Shown here piece by piece: positions 1 through 7,150 of a stretch of DNA of 10,714 nt. A program made the translations under genes and the position numbers. Positions within the stretch are counted from its first letter, which is position 1, and each line of letters starts with the position of its first letter. The DNA comes from Acidobacteriaceae bacterium (GTDB lineage Bacteria > Acidobacteriota > Terriglobia > Terriglobales > Acidobacteriaceae): positions 1 to 10,714 of the forward strand of contig JASHUF010000378.1 in the NCBI GenBank assembly GCA_030040175.1. The letters are read 5' to 3'. The notes beneath the pieces are model-generated. The model was not told the origin of the DNA. It was given only the letters and a program-made list of their open reading frames with translations, and ran no database searches.

Positions 1-2
1 TT

Positions 3-827
3 GAAGATTCGCTTGCCGTTCTGCGCCAGTACCACGCGCTGGGCGCGCGTTACATGACACTCACCTGGAACAACTCGAACGGCTGGGCCGACAGCTCGGG
101 CGACCTGGACGACGCCAGCGTGCCGCATACCCAGGATGGCCTGAGCGCATTCGGTGCGGAAGTGATCCGCGAGATGAACCGGCTGGGCATGATGGTGGAC
201 GTCTCGCACGTAGCGGACAAGACGTTCTTCCGGGTGCTGGCGGTTTCGCGCGCGCCGGTGATCGCGTCCCACTCCAATGCGCGGGCGCTGTGCGACGCGC
301 CGCGCAATTTGACTGACGAGATGCTGCGCGCGATTGCGAAATCGGGCGGGTCAGACTCGAAGGGCGGCGTGGTGGGGGTGAACTTTTACTCGGGATTCCT
401 GTCACAGAGCTATCGCGATGCGTTGAAGGCCATGCAGCCGGAGATCGACAAGGTCGTGGCCGAGGCCAAGGCGCAGGCCGAGGCCGCGGGACGGGCGTTT
501 ACTTCCGACGACGAGAATCTACTGGTGCGCCGCTGCGCGGACCGCATTCCCCGGCCGCCGCTCTCGCTGCTCCTCGATCACATCGATCACATGGCCAAGG
601 TGGCCGGCATCGATCACGTGGGCCTCGGCTCGGACTTCGACGGCGTGAACGGGCAGCTGCCGCAGGGAATTGACTCGCCTGCCGATTTGCCCAAGATTAC
701 GGCGGCCCTGATCGCCCGCGGCTACCCGGCCACGGACTGCCGCAAGATCCTTGGCGGGAACCTGCTGCGCGTGATGCGCGAAGTGGAAGCAGTGAGCAAG
801 CAATTGCACGCCGAACAGCGGCCGTAA
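3..827 (+). CDS. Peptidase M19, membrane (renal-type) dipeptidase, 5' end outside window
   Basis: This is the C-terminal 274 residues of a zinc-dependent dipeptidase of the M19 family, which cleaves dipeptides in a TIM-barrel active site. The frame is open from base 3, before the internal ATG at 54, and the stretch LGARYMTLTWNNSNGWADS is typical of M19, so the true start lies upstream. Numbering from the Met at 54, a VDVSH motif (His52) and an ASHS motif (His73) match the two later metal-binding histidines. PRN (Arg84) and GSDFDG (Asp194) match substrate-binding and catalytic positions, and GGNLLRV is the usual C-terminal motif. The N-terminal metal ligands (HxD and Glu) are outside the window. 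An Ala/Glu-rich helical insert of about 45 residues lies before the PPLSLLLDHIDH stretch. Export cannot be judged without the N-terminus. The gene converges on the aldehyde dehydrogenase gene. The family call is secure; the substrate is not. Confidence 0.93.
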   Translation, partial: EDSLAVLRQYHALGARYMTLTWNNSNGWADSSGDLDDASVPHTQDGLSAFGAEVIREMNRLGMMVDVSHVADKTFFRVLAVSRAPVIASHSNARALCDAPRNLTDEMLRAIAKSGGSDSKGGVVGVNFYSGFLSQSYRDALKAMQPEIDKVVAEAKAQAEAAGRAFTSDDENLLVRRCADRIPRPPLSLLLDHIDHMAKVAGIDHVGLGSDFDGVNGQLPQGIDSPADLPKITAALIARGYPATDCRKILGGNLLRVMREVEAVSKQLHAEQRP

Positions 828-835
828 TGCCCCGT

Positions 836-891
836 GCGTTTGTGCTTTCCCACCCTCAACGCAAGGAACGCGTTGAGGATGGGACACCCGG
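836..891. repeat. Interspersed hairpin repeat between convergent genes
   Basis: Inverted arms at 849-862 and 870-883 pair at 13 of 14 positions around a 7-base loop. The element starts 8 bases after the dipeptidase stop codon. Its left flank (836-850) matches 3570-3584 at 14 of 15 positions, so it belongs to a repeat family present elsewhere in the window. There is no T-tract, so it is not a classical intrinsic terminator, but a hairpin this strong between convergent genes could still end or protect transcripts. It resembles the short hairpin repeats common between genes in Acidobacteriota; that is recalled knowledge, not a search result. Confidence 0.7.
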
Positions 892-908
892 CCGAAAAGC
901 AACCGCAG

Positions 909-948
909 ATCCTTCGACTCGTCCGCCCTGGGCGGACTCGCTCAGGAT
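909..948. repeat. Second intergenic palindromic element
   Basis: The core is a perfect inverted repeat, GTCCGCC (921-927) and GGCGGAC (931-937), around CTG. It is enclosed by outer arms ATCCT (909-913) and AGGAT (944-948). The pattern 'GATCCTTCGACTC ... CTCAGGATGAC' is a dispersed intergenic element that I recall from several phyla, including Acidobacteriota. It sits 29 bases beyond the aldehyde dehydrogenase stop codon and may stabilise the 3' end of that transcript. No T-tract follows on either strand. Confidence 0.6.
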
Positions 949-976
949 GACAGAGCTGTGAGTTGACGGCTGCCCA

Positions 977-3427
977 CTACTCGCCGTACGGCACCCAGAT
1001 GTTTTTCACCTGCGTGGCGTGCTCGAGGAACCAGCGGCCCTCGGCCTGGGCGGGGTTGAACCAGTCGTAGGCGCGGCCGTCGTTGGTGAACACCTGCTTC
1101 AAATTGCCGATGGACGCGGCGCGCACAAACGCAGCCTCCTCATTCGAACGGAAGCACCAGATGGCCTCGAGGCCGTCGTGCTCGGCGAGGGTTTTGGCAA
1201 GCTCCGCGGGCCGGCCGGCGACCAGATTGACCACGCCGCCGGGCACATCGCTGGTGTCGAGCAATTGATAGAGGTCGCCGATAATGAGCGGGTAGCGCTC
1301 GCTGGGCACCGCGACCACGGTATTGCCCATGGCGATGGCGGGCAGGATGAGCGAGAGCAGGCCGAGCAGCGGCGCTTCGCTCGGCGCGAGAATGCCGATG
1401 GCGCCGACGGCCTCGTTCATGGCAATCGTGATGTTGCGCCCCGGCGGGTTGTGCACCGCTCCTTCGTATTTATCGGCCCACGCGGCGTAGCTGAAGGTGC
1501 GCTCAATGCTGAGTGCAACTTCGCGTGCAGCTTGTTCTTCGCCGACCACGCGCGCCAGCCGCTCGGCGATCTCGTCGCGGCGCTGGCTCATGTTTTCAGC
1601 CAGGTAATAGAGAATCTGCGCCCGGTTGTGCGCGCTCGACCAAGCCCAGCTTGCGGCGTTGCGCGCGGCCTCGACCGCGTTGCGGATGTCTTTGCGGTTG
1701 CCGAGGGGCGCTTCGCCCAGCAACTGGCCGTTGCGGCCCTGGACCTGGAATGAATAGCCGCTATCAGGGCGTGCCTGCTTTCCGCCGATGTACTGCTTCA
1801 CCGTTCTGTCGATACTGGGGCCGGAGAGCGATGGCGTCGGAGGGTTCGTTGCCGCTCCAGACTCATCCTCTGAGGCATCTTCTCCCGGGTCCCCAACTGC
1901 GAGGGACCCGGGGCACCCAGATTCGTCGGCTTCTGTGGGTGCGCCCGGAAGCGTGTGCAGCCACTTCGGCGTCAGGTACTCGAGCATGCCTTCGCGGCCG
2001 CCCTCGCGCCCGTAGCCCGATTCGCGATAGCCGCCGAATCCGCAGGCGGCGTCGAATTGATTGGTGCAGTTCACCCACACCACGCCCGCCTTCACCTGCG
2101 CGGCCAGGTCGAGGGCCACGTTGATGTTTTCGCTCCAGATGCTGGCGGCGAGTCCGTAGACGGTGTTGTTAGCCAGCTCCGCGGCCTCGGCCGGCGTGCG
2201 GAAGGTCATGGCGACAAGCACCGGTCCGAAAATCTCCTGTTGCACCACCGTCGCCGCGGGATGCACATCGGTGAGCAGCGTGGGCGGATAGAAGCAGCCT
2301 TTTTCCGGGATCGCAGCGCTCGGCTGCCAGCAGCGTGCGCCCTCGGCCACGCCCGCATCCACCATTTTGCGGATGGTCTCCAGCTGCACCGGCGAAACCA
2401 CGGCGCCGATGTCGATGGCCTTATCGAGCGGCGGGCCCACGCGCAGCGTCTCCATGCGCGCGCGAATCTTCGCGTAGAGCGTCTCGGCCACGCGCTCCTG
2501 CACTAAGAGACGGGAACCCGCGCAGCACACCCGGCCCTGGTTGAACCAGATGGCGTCTACGAGGCCTTCCACGGCAGAGTCGAGATCGGCATCGTCGAAG
2601 ACCACGAAAGGCGATTTGCCGCCCAGCTCGAGCGAAAGTTTCTTGTTGGTCTTGGCCGTGACCTTGCGAATGATGCGGCCCACTTCGGTTGAGCCGGTGA
2701 AGGCCACCTTGTCCAGATCGGGATGCTCCACCAGCGCCTGCGCGGCGTTGTCATCGCAGGTGAGCACGTTGAGCACGCCCGGCGGCAGGCCGATTTCCTG
2801 CGCCAGCTCAGCCATGGCCAGCGCGGTCAGCGGCGTCTGCATGGCCGGCTTGATGACGACGGTATTGCCTGCCGCGAGCGCCGGCGCTACCTTCCACGCA
2901 AACATGAGCAGGGGAAAATTCCACGGGATCACCTGGCCGACTACACCGCAAGCCTGGTAGCCGGGGAACTCCTGCTCGAGAAGCTGCGCCCAGCCGGCGT
3001 GGTGATAGAAGTGGCGCGCGACCAGGGGAATGTCGATGTCGCGGCTCTCGCGGATGGGCTTGCCGTTGTCCATGGTCTCGAGCACGGCCAAGCGGCGCGC
3101 ATGCTTCTGCACCTGGCGGGCAAGGGCGTAGAGGTAACGGGCGCGTTCATGGCCGCTCAGCGCCTGCCACGCGGGCAGCGCCTTGCGCGCCGCGGCCACG
3201 GCGGCGTTCACGTCGTCCACGGTGCCGAGAGCGACTTCGGCCAGCGTCTCGCCGCTCGAGGGATCGTTGGTCGGCGTGTATTCGCCGGTGGAGGGTTTGC
3301 GCCACGCGCCGCCGATGAACAAGCCGAAGCGGCGATGATGACGGTCGAGCCAGGACACGGCCTCCTTGGGATCTTCCGGCGCGAGGCCGTAGTCCATCGA
3401 GTAGAATTTTTCGGCGATGGTGCTCAT
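977..3427 (-). CDS. ALDH16-type two-domain aldehyde dehydrogenase
   Basis: NAD(P)-dependent aldehyde dehydrogenase of 816 residues. Residues about 35-495 form a complete ALDH domain: PWNFP with Asn170, VIKP with Lys193, the GSTEVG cofactor loop at 245-250, catalytic base Glu267 in LELGG, catalytic Cys301 in GRVCCAGSR, and Glu398 in EIFGP. An acidic, low-complexity linker follows (about 497-540). Residues about 541-816 are a second ALDH-like domain that keeps the Rossmann-type half but has no counterpart of the LELGG or catalytic Cys motifs. An active domain, a linker and a shortened pseudo-domain are the hallmark of the ALDH16 family, of about 800 residues; the vertebrate member has lost the catalytic Cys, while bacterial ones keep it. 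The ATG at 3427 is supported by AGGA 7 bases upstream. The gene is last in a deoC-led minus-strand cluster, so acetaldehyde from deoxyribose-5-phosphate cleavage is a plausible substrate; that is inferred from context. The linker carries a perfect 10-bp inverted repeat. Confidence 0.93.
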   Translation of the reverse strand: MSTIAEKFYSMDYGLAPEDPKEAVSWLDRHHRRFGLFIGGAWRKPSTGEYTPTNDPSSGETLAEVALGTVDDVNAAVAAARKALPAWQALSGHERARYLYALARQVQKHARRLAVLETMDNGKPIRESRDIDIPLVARHFYHHAGWAQLLEQEFPGYQACGVVGQVIPWNFPLLMFAWKVAPALAAGNTVVIKPAMQTPLTALAMAELAQEIGLPPGVLNVLTCDDNAAQALVEHPDLDKVAFTGSTEVGRIIRKVTAKTNKKLSLELGGKSPFVVFDDADLDSAVEGLVDAIWFNQGRVCCAGSRLLVQERVAETLYAKIRARMETLRVGPPLDKAIDIGAVVSPVQLETIRKMVDAGVAEGARCWQPSAAIPEKGCFYPPTLLTDVHPAATVVQQEIFGPVLVAMTFRTPAEAAELANNTVYGLAASIWSENINVALDLAAQVKAGVVWVNCTNQFDAACGFGGYRESGYGREGGREGMLEYLTPKWLHTLPGAPTEADESGCPGSLAVGDPGEDASEDESGAATNPPTPSLSGPSIDRTVKQYIGGKQARPDSGYSFQVQGRNGQLLGEAPLGNRKDIRNAVEAARNAASWAWSSAHNRAQILYYLAENMSQRRDEIAERLARVVGEEQAAREVALSIERTFSYAAWADKYEGAVHNPPGRNITIAMNEAVGAIGILAPSEAPLLGLLSLILPAIAMGNTVVAVPSERYPLIIGDLYQLLDTSDVPGGVVNLVAGRPAELAKTLAEHDGLEAIWCFRSNEEAAFVRAASIGNLKQVFTNDGRAYDWFNPAQAEGRWFLEHATQVKNIWVPYGE
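1884..1912. repeat. Perfect 10-bp inverted repeat inside the ALDH16 linker
   Basis: Arms CCCGGGTCCC (1884-1893) and GGGACCCGGG (1903-1912) flank a 9-base loop. They encode linker residues 506-515 of the ALDH16 protein, between its two folded domains. The flank GGGCACCC (1911-1918) resembles GGGACACCC beside the intergenic hairpin at 849-883. The linker may therefore be a copy of the dispersed repeat read in frame. The inverted repeat is directly visible; shared ancestry with the other repeats is inferred. Confidence 0.6.
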
Positions 3428-3434
3428 GTGTGTT

Positions 3435-3590
3435 CCTCAGGGCTAAGGCCCTGCCGCAATTCGTTCCTTCGCCCCTACAGGGCTTTGGTCTCCATTCAAT
3501 TCGTGTTCCCAGGATGGCGCTGCGCTTGTCCTGGGCTATTTTCCTTGCATCCCTCCGGGATGCGTTGCCGCGTTCGTGCTTTCCGACTTC
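3435..3590. repeat. Composite intergenic repeat with three stem-loops
   Basis: Three inverted repeats occur in a row: CAGGGC/GCCCTG (3438-3443 and 3448-3453), CCCAGGA/TCCTGGG (3508-3514 and 3529-3535, 14-base loop), and GCATCCC/GGGATGC (3547-3553 and 3557-3563, 3-base loop). A direct match to the repeat at 836-850 lies at 3570-3584. The element fills the 108-base gap before the ALDH16 gene and runs into the 3' end of the hypothetical gene, supplying that gene's stop codon at 3536-3538. The modules look like segments of a dispersed repeat family I associate with Acidobacteriota. The exact outer ends cannot be fixed from one copy. Confidence 0.65.
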
Positions 3591-4180
3591 TCAAGAGCGA
3601 GACCTAGGACTCCCGGCTGGGGATGACCGCAAAGCGCAACCTCCGGCTTAAAATCGGTGAAATCGATTTGGAGCCGCTCACGCGCTTCTTGGTTGCGGGC
3701 AATTAGGCACCAAAACTGCTCGTGGCTGACGAAGCCAAAGCAGTCTCCACCGGAAGGGATGATGTAGGCATCCCAACCATAGACAAAGCACGGCACGATG
3801 AATGCAGCCAGCTCAGCAACTTCATCAGAGCGGAACCAATGTGCATTCGCGTCGCCTAGAGGGCGGAGCTCACCGAAGCCCATACGCATTCTTTCCACCA
3901 TTTTCCACCCGCTTTTTTCAAGTTGCGGGCTTCCAATATTCCAGAGCCGTAGCCATAAAAGTGCCCCATTGAAATGCGATTCGTCACCGAAGGCTCCAAG
4001 GAGCGAAAGTAGGCGCGATGCGTATGTAACGCGAAGCGGAGTTTCGGGGTAATTCAGCTGCAGGCGGGAGGCATCCAGCGTGCCGAATGAAATGTCGTCC
4101 CCATCGCTAATCTCGAGGCCGGACGCCCATGCATTCTTCCATATGAATTCGCGGGCCTCTTTGTCCGTAAGCACGTTCAT
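3536..4180 (-). CDS. Hypothetical protein with a repeat-derived C-terminal tail
   Basis: Unassigned soluble protein of 214 residues. It has no signal peptide or obvious membrane segment. Residues 1-180 look like a real globular domain rich in Trp, Phe and Tyr, with distinctive stretches GALLWLRLW (72-80), VPCFVYGWDAYIIPSGGD (129-146) and FVSHEQFW (150-157). I recall similar unannotated proteins of about 175-180 residues that end near a 'W/F-x-P-E' motif, but no function is known to me. Residues after about 180 (GHPQPG to the end) run into the composite repeat, which provides the TAG stop, so the natural stop was probably displaced. The ATG at 4180 is chosen because it lies 19 bases after the deoC stop with GGAGAG upstream; longer in-frame starts would overlap deoC. 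Sampled 60-base rows are about 53-57% GC, against 72% in a sampled deoC row, suggesting separate ancestry. Confidence 0.72.
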   Translation of the reverse strand: MNVLTDKEAREFIWKNAWASGLEISDGDDISFGTLDASRLQLNYPETPLRVTYASRLLSLLGAFGDESHFNGALLWLRLWNIGSPQLEKSGWKMVERMRMGFGELRPLGDANAHWFRSDEVAELAAFIVPCFVYGWDAYIIPSGGDCFGFVSHEQFWCLIARNQEARERLQIDFTDFKPEVALCGHPQPGVLGLALEKSESTNAATHPGGMQGK

Positions 4181-4199
4181 AATTGCGAGTCTCTCCGCC

Positions 4200-5231
4200 T
4201 CACGCAATCGGATGCCGGTACGCGGCCGAGTAGCGCCCAGTACCATGATGCTCCAGTTGGCGCTCGATATCGGCGAGCATGCCGCTGGCGCCGAACCTGA
4301 AGAGTGACGGCTCCAGCCACGAGCGGCCCAGCTCATCCTTCATCATCGCCAGCCAGTCCAATGATTGCTTGGCGGTGCGGATGCCGCCCGCCGGCTTGAA
4401 GCCCACGGCGTAGCCGGTGCGCTCGGCATAATCGCGGAGGGCGCGGACCATGACCAGCGAAACCGGCAGCGTGGCGTTCACAGTCTCTTTTCCGGTTGAC
4501 GTCTTGATGAAATCGGCGCCGGCCATCATGGCTACCCAGCTGGCGCGGGCCACGTTGCGCAGGGTCATCAGGTCGCCGGTGCCCAGAATGGCCTTCATAT
4601 GGATGTTCGGCCCGCATGCGTCCTTGAACGCCGCGACCTCGTCGTAGAGCGCCTGCCACTCGCCATTGAAAACATGAGCCCGGGTGATGACGATATCGAT
4701 CTCGGAAGCGCCGGCTTCGACGGAGCGGTGAATCTCCGCTACGCGCTCGGCGAGCGGATTGAGGCCGGCGGGAAATCCGGCGGAAGCCGCGGCCACGGGA
4801 ATGCCGGAGCCTTCGAGCGCCCTCACGGCCGTTTCCACGAAGGCATGATAGACGCACACCGCGCCTACCGTGAGATGCAATTCCTCGATGCCCAGCGCTT
4901 CCACCAGGTCCCGCTGGAGCGGATTTCTCGCCTTGGCGCAGAGCCGTCGCACGCGGTCGGTGGAGTCGTCGCCGCTCAGGGTGGTCAGGTCCATGCAGGC
5001 GATGGCGCGCAGCAGCCACGCAGCCTGCGTATCTTTTTTCACCGTGCGGCGCGTGACGTGCGTGGCCGCGCGGCGCTCCACGGCGCTGGTGTTCGCGCGC
5101 ACCTGGTCCACCCAGTCAAGATTGAGCGGAATGCGCCGGTTGGCCTCGAGCGCGCGCCCGTTGAGAGTGACCGGAACCGAGCCGCCCGTGCGGGCGCCGT
5201 TGTTTATGCCGGCAATGGGTTGGAAGGCCAT
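4200..5231 (-). CDS. deoC: Deoxyribose-phosphate aldolase, long form
   Basis: Class I aldolase that cleaves 2-deoxy-D-ribose-5-phosphate to acetaldehyde and glyceraldehyde-3-phosphate in deoxynucleoside breakdown; cytosolic. At 343 residues it matches the long (eukaryote-like, above 300 residues) form rather than the roughly 250-residue E. coli form. The Schiff-base lysine is Lys243 in ADFIKTSTGK, the proton-relay lysine is Lys279 in GFKPAGGIR, and the active-site aspartate is Asp179 in SEIDIVI. Residues 1-75 are an N-terminal extension rich in basic residues. DLTTLSGDD (81-89) and CVYHAF (126-131) fit the start of the barrel. The ATG at 5231 is preceded by a purine-rich tract with AGGA close to the start. 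It is the first gene of a minus-strand cluster with the hypothetical gene (19 bases on) and the ALDH16 gene. The dehydrogenase could remove the acetaldehyde; this link is inferred. Confidence 0.95.
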   Translation of the reverse strand: MAFQPIAGINNGARTGGSVPVTLNGRALEANRRIPLNLDWVDQVRANTSAVERRAATHVTRRTVKKDTQAAWLLRAIACMDLTTLSGDDSTDRVRRLCAKARNPLQRDLVEALGIEELHLTVGAVCVYHAFVETAVRALEGSGIPVAAASAGFPAGLNPLAERVAEIHRSVEAGASEIDIVITRAHVFNGEWQALYDEVAAFKDACGPNIHMKAILGTGDLMTLRNVARASWVAMMAGADFIKTSTGKETVNATLPVSLVMVRALRDYAERTGYAVGFKPAGGIRTAKQSLDWLAMMKDELGRSWLEPSLFRFGASGMLADIERQLEHHGTGRYSAAYRHPIA

Positions 5232-5378
5232 TCCTTTTCCCCCGGAAAACTGGCTGCGCGCGCGAAGCGAAGGATACCGTCTCCGCCCGGGGGCGCAGAG
5301 AAGTTCAGTATCGCAGAAATTGCGGGAGAAAGCGCGCGCCCGGCGAATACCGCGAGCAATCCGGCCGCCGCAGCAGGC

Positions 5379-5683
5379 TTAATGCAGCGTGACCTGCGCG
5401 CCCGCTTCTTTCAGGATTGGCTCTCCCTGCGCGGCCTCGATCTGCACATTGGATCCCGTCACCTGGGCATAGCCGATGGTGAGCCCGGTCCGGGCACCGA
5501 TCTTCACGTTGTTCAGGACCACGTTCTCGACCGGCGACTCCGGCAGCCCGGCAATTACGCCGGCCACGTTGCTGCCTGTGGCGGTGACGTTTTCGATGGT
5601 GATGTCGTGGAAATGAGGCGTGAGCCGGCCCACCGGCTGCGGCGCTTCGTCGGCGGGCGGCAGCACGCTCAGGTCAATTCTTA
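5379..5683 (-). pseudogene. Remnant of a family 28 glycoside hydrolase (polygalacturonase-like), 5' truncated
   Basis: About 95 to 100 residues remain of what looks like the C-terminal end of a GH28 pectin-degrading enzyme. The stretches LTPHFHDITIENVTATGS, SPVENVVLNNVKI and GLTI...V are repeating beta-helix strands of the type that close GH28 proteins, and GEPILKEAG followed by a few residues is a typical end. The frame is open upstream but runs directly into the 3' end of the histidine kinase gene, whose TAA is at 5684-5686, so at least three quarters of the enzyme, including the catalytic Asp residues, is missing. A GTG at 5664-5666 could start a 95-residue peptide, but nothing suggests it is functional. 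A deletion or rearrangement near 5667-5700 that joined the two genes is the likely cause. The assignment rests on motif recognition. Confidence 0.68.
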
Positions 5684-7141
5684 TTATTGGGGCGGCTCGG
5701 CGGCAGGATCCTTCAACGGCAGGCGCACGATGAAGCGGGTGTTGCCCGGCTCCGATTCGACCTCGATTTTGCCCCCGAACTTCTGCGTCACGATGCGGTG
5801 TACGATCTCGAGGCCGAGGCCGGTACCCGAGCCCTGCGGCTTGGTGGTGAAAAAGGCCTCAAAGATGTGCGGCAGCACCTCGGGTGCAATGCCGGCGCCG
5901 CGGTCGGCGATGCAGACCGCCAGCCACCCCGGCTCGGTCCACGTCTCCACCAGGATGCGGCCGCCGTCGGGCGAGGCGTCGACGGCATTGTCGATGAGGT
6001 TGGTCCACACCTGGCTGAGCGCGGAGCCGCGCGTAAGGATGGTCGAGGGCGAGGCGGCGAAGCGCTTCTCCACGGAGATGTTCTTGGTGCGCAGCTTGTG
6101 GTTCAGGATGGTCAGGGTGCTCTGCAGGCTGTCGTGCACATCGAGCTCGCGGCCTGCGGAGCGGTCGTCGTAAGCAAATTTTTTCACCGCCATCACCAGC
6201 TCGGAGACGCGGGAGATGCTTTCCTCAATGGCGCACACCAGCGAAACGCTCGAGACCAGCGCGCCCAGCCAGTTCAGCGCGTCGGAAAAGCTTCCCGTCT
6301 CGAAGGCCGCGCGGGCGCAGGTGAGCTCCTCGCTCTTGAAGCCGATGCCCACCAGGGCGGGCGCAATGGCGTAGGGGTTTTCGACCCCCGCGGAAGCCAG
6401 CCACTCGGCCATCGCCTCTTCGGCGTCGGACTGTTCCAGGCTGCTCATCACCGGCATGTGGCAGCCGGAAAGGGCGCGCGCCAGCAGGTCGTGCATGCAC
6501 TGGAGCTGTTCGGGGGTCTTCTGCTTGTCAGCGTTGCGCAGACTCAGTTCCTGCAGGCGGAGAAGGTTTTCGCGCAACTGGGAGGCGGCGCGCTTGGCCG
6601 CCGAGCCGGGGTTGTGCAGCTCGTGCATCAGGCCCGCGGCCAGCGTTCCCAGCGAAACCAGTTTTTCGCGGTGCAGGGCCTCGGTCTGGTAGGACTGCAG
6701 CCGCTGCGAGAAATCGGCCAGCACCTGTTTGCGCACCGAGGGGCAGCAGGCCAGCATGGACCAGAACTCGGGCTCGCCGAAGCGCAGAAGCGCGGAGTCC
6801 TGCGCCGCCATCACGCGAAACTTTCCCGGCGGCCCGCCCATGAGCAGCGGCACCTCGCCGAACCCGTCGCCCGGGCGGGCAATTCCGGCCGCTGTCCAGC
6901 TTCCGTCCTTTTCGGAGCGCTCGGCGCGGGCCTCGCCTTCGAGCAGCAGCCAGTAGTAGCGGCTGGGATCCGTGCTCTCACACAGCGTGGCGCCGGCTTT
7001 GGCCTTTACGCGATCCGCGCTCTCTACGCCGCTGAGGGCGTCGGGTGCGGTTCCGGAGAACGGGCGCGTGCGAAATAAGGCCTCGCCTACGTCCCGGAGC
7101 AGAATCGGCTCGGCCTCGATCGGATTTCCGCCTTCACTCAT
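5684..7141 (-). CDS. Sensor histidine kinase with N-terminal cyclic-nucleotide-binding-like domain
   Basis: Cytoplasmic kinase of 485 residues with no membrane segment. Residues about 18-150 form a Crp-like cNMP-binding domain (YYWLLLEGEA at 62-71, GDGFGEVPLLMGGPP at 91-105). The phosphoacceptor is His173 in LAAGLMHELHNP. The ATP-binding domain has the N box with Asn385 (NLIDNAVDAS), the G1 box (DRGAGIAP, Asp413), the F box (FEAFFTTK) and the G2 box (GSGTGLGLEI, 437-446). His173 and Asn385 are 212 residues apart, about twice the usual spacing. The extra segment (about 195-310) includes WLASAGVENPYAIAPALV, a pattern I recall from kinases paired with receiver-flavoprotein fusions. The Crp-like domain lacks the usual Arg of the phosphate cassette in RGxxFGE (it reads GDGFGEVPL), so the ligand may not be cAMP. 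The ATG at 7141 starts 9 bases after the upstream stop, and that TAG forms part of the TAGGA ribosome site, so translational coupling is likely. Confidence 0.92.
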   Translation of the reverse strand: MSEGGNPIEAEPILLRDVGEALFRTRPFSGTAPDALSGVESADRVKAKAGATLCESTDPSRYYWLLLEGEARAERSEKDGSWTAAGIARPGDGFGEVPLLMGGPPGKFRVMAAQDSALLRFGEPEFWSMLACCPSVRKQVLADFSQRLQSYQTEALHREKLVSLGTLAAGLMHELHNPGSAAKRAASQLRENLLRLQELSLRNADKQKTPEQLQCMHDLLARALSGCHMPVMSSLEQSDAEEAMAEWLASAGVENPYAIAPALVGIGFKSEELTCARAAFETGSFSDALNWLGALVSSVSLVCAIEESISRVSELVMAVKKFAYDDRSAGRELDVHDSLQSTLTILNHKLRTKNISVEKRFAASPSTILTRGSALSQVWTNLIDNAVDASPDGGRILVETWTEPGWLAVCIADRGAGIAPEVLPHIFEAFFTTKPQGSGTGLGLEIVHRIVTQKFGGKIEVESEPGNTRFIVRLPLKDPAAEPPQ

Positions 7142-7150
7142 CCCGTCGTC

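Noticed and set aside
836..948. CRISPR-like or mobile-element interpretation of the hairpins after the dipeptidase gene
   Set aside because: The two hairpins differ in sequence, no regular spacing or spacers exist, and there is no transposase gene in the window.
2723..3607. 294-codon plus-strand frame opposite the start of the ALDH16 gene and the repeat
   Set aside because: It is antisense to conserved ALDH motifs, and its 3' end runs through the repeat region with no family resemblance.
4181..4336. Longer start for the hypothetical gene, extending the protein by 52 residues
   Set aside because: The extra residues are an off-frame reading of the deoC 3' end. The ATG at 4180 has a ribosome site and a normal 19-base gap.
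5379..5666. Reading the GH28 fragment as an intact small gene starting at GTG 5664-5666
   Set aside because: No ribosome site stands out, and the sequence begins mid-fold in a beta-helix without catalytic residues, so a remnant is more likely.
4599..7078. Long plus-strand frames (for example 4599-6173 and 5687-7078) opposite deoC and the kinase
   Set aside because: They are antisense to genes with clear motifs, show low-complexity Arg/Ala/Gly/His-rich translations typical of high-GC shadow frames, and contain no recognisable domain.
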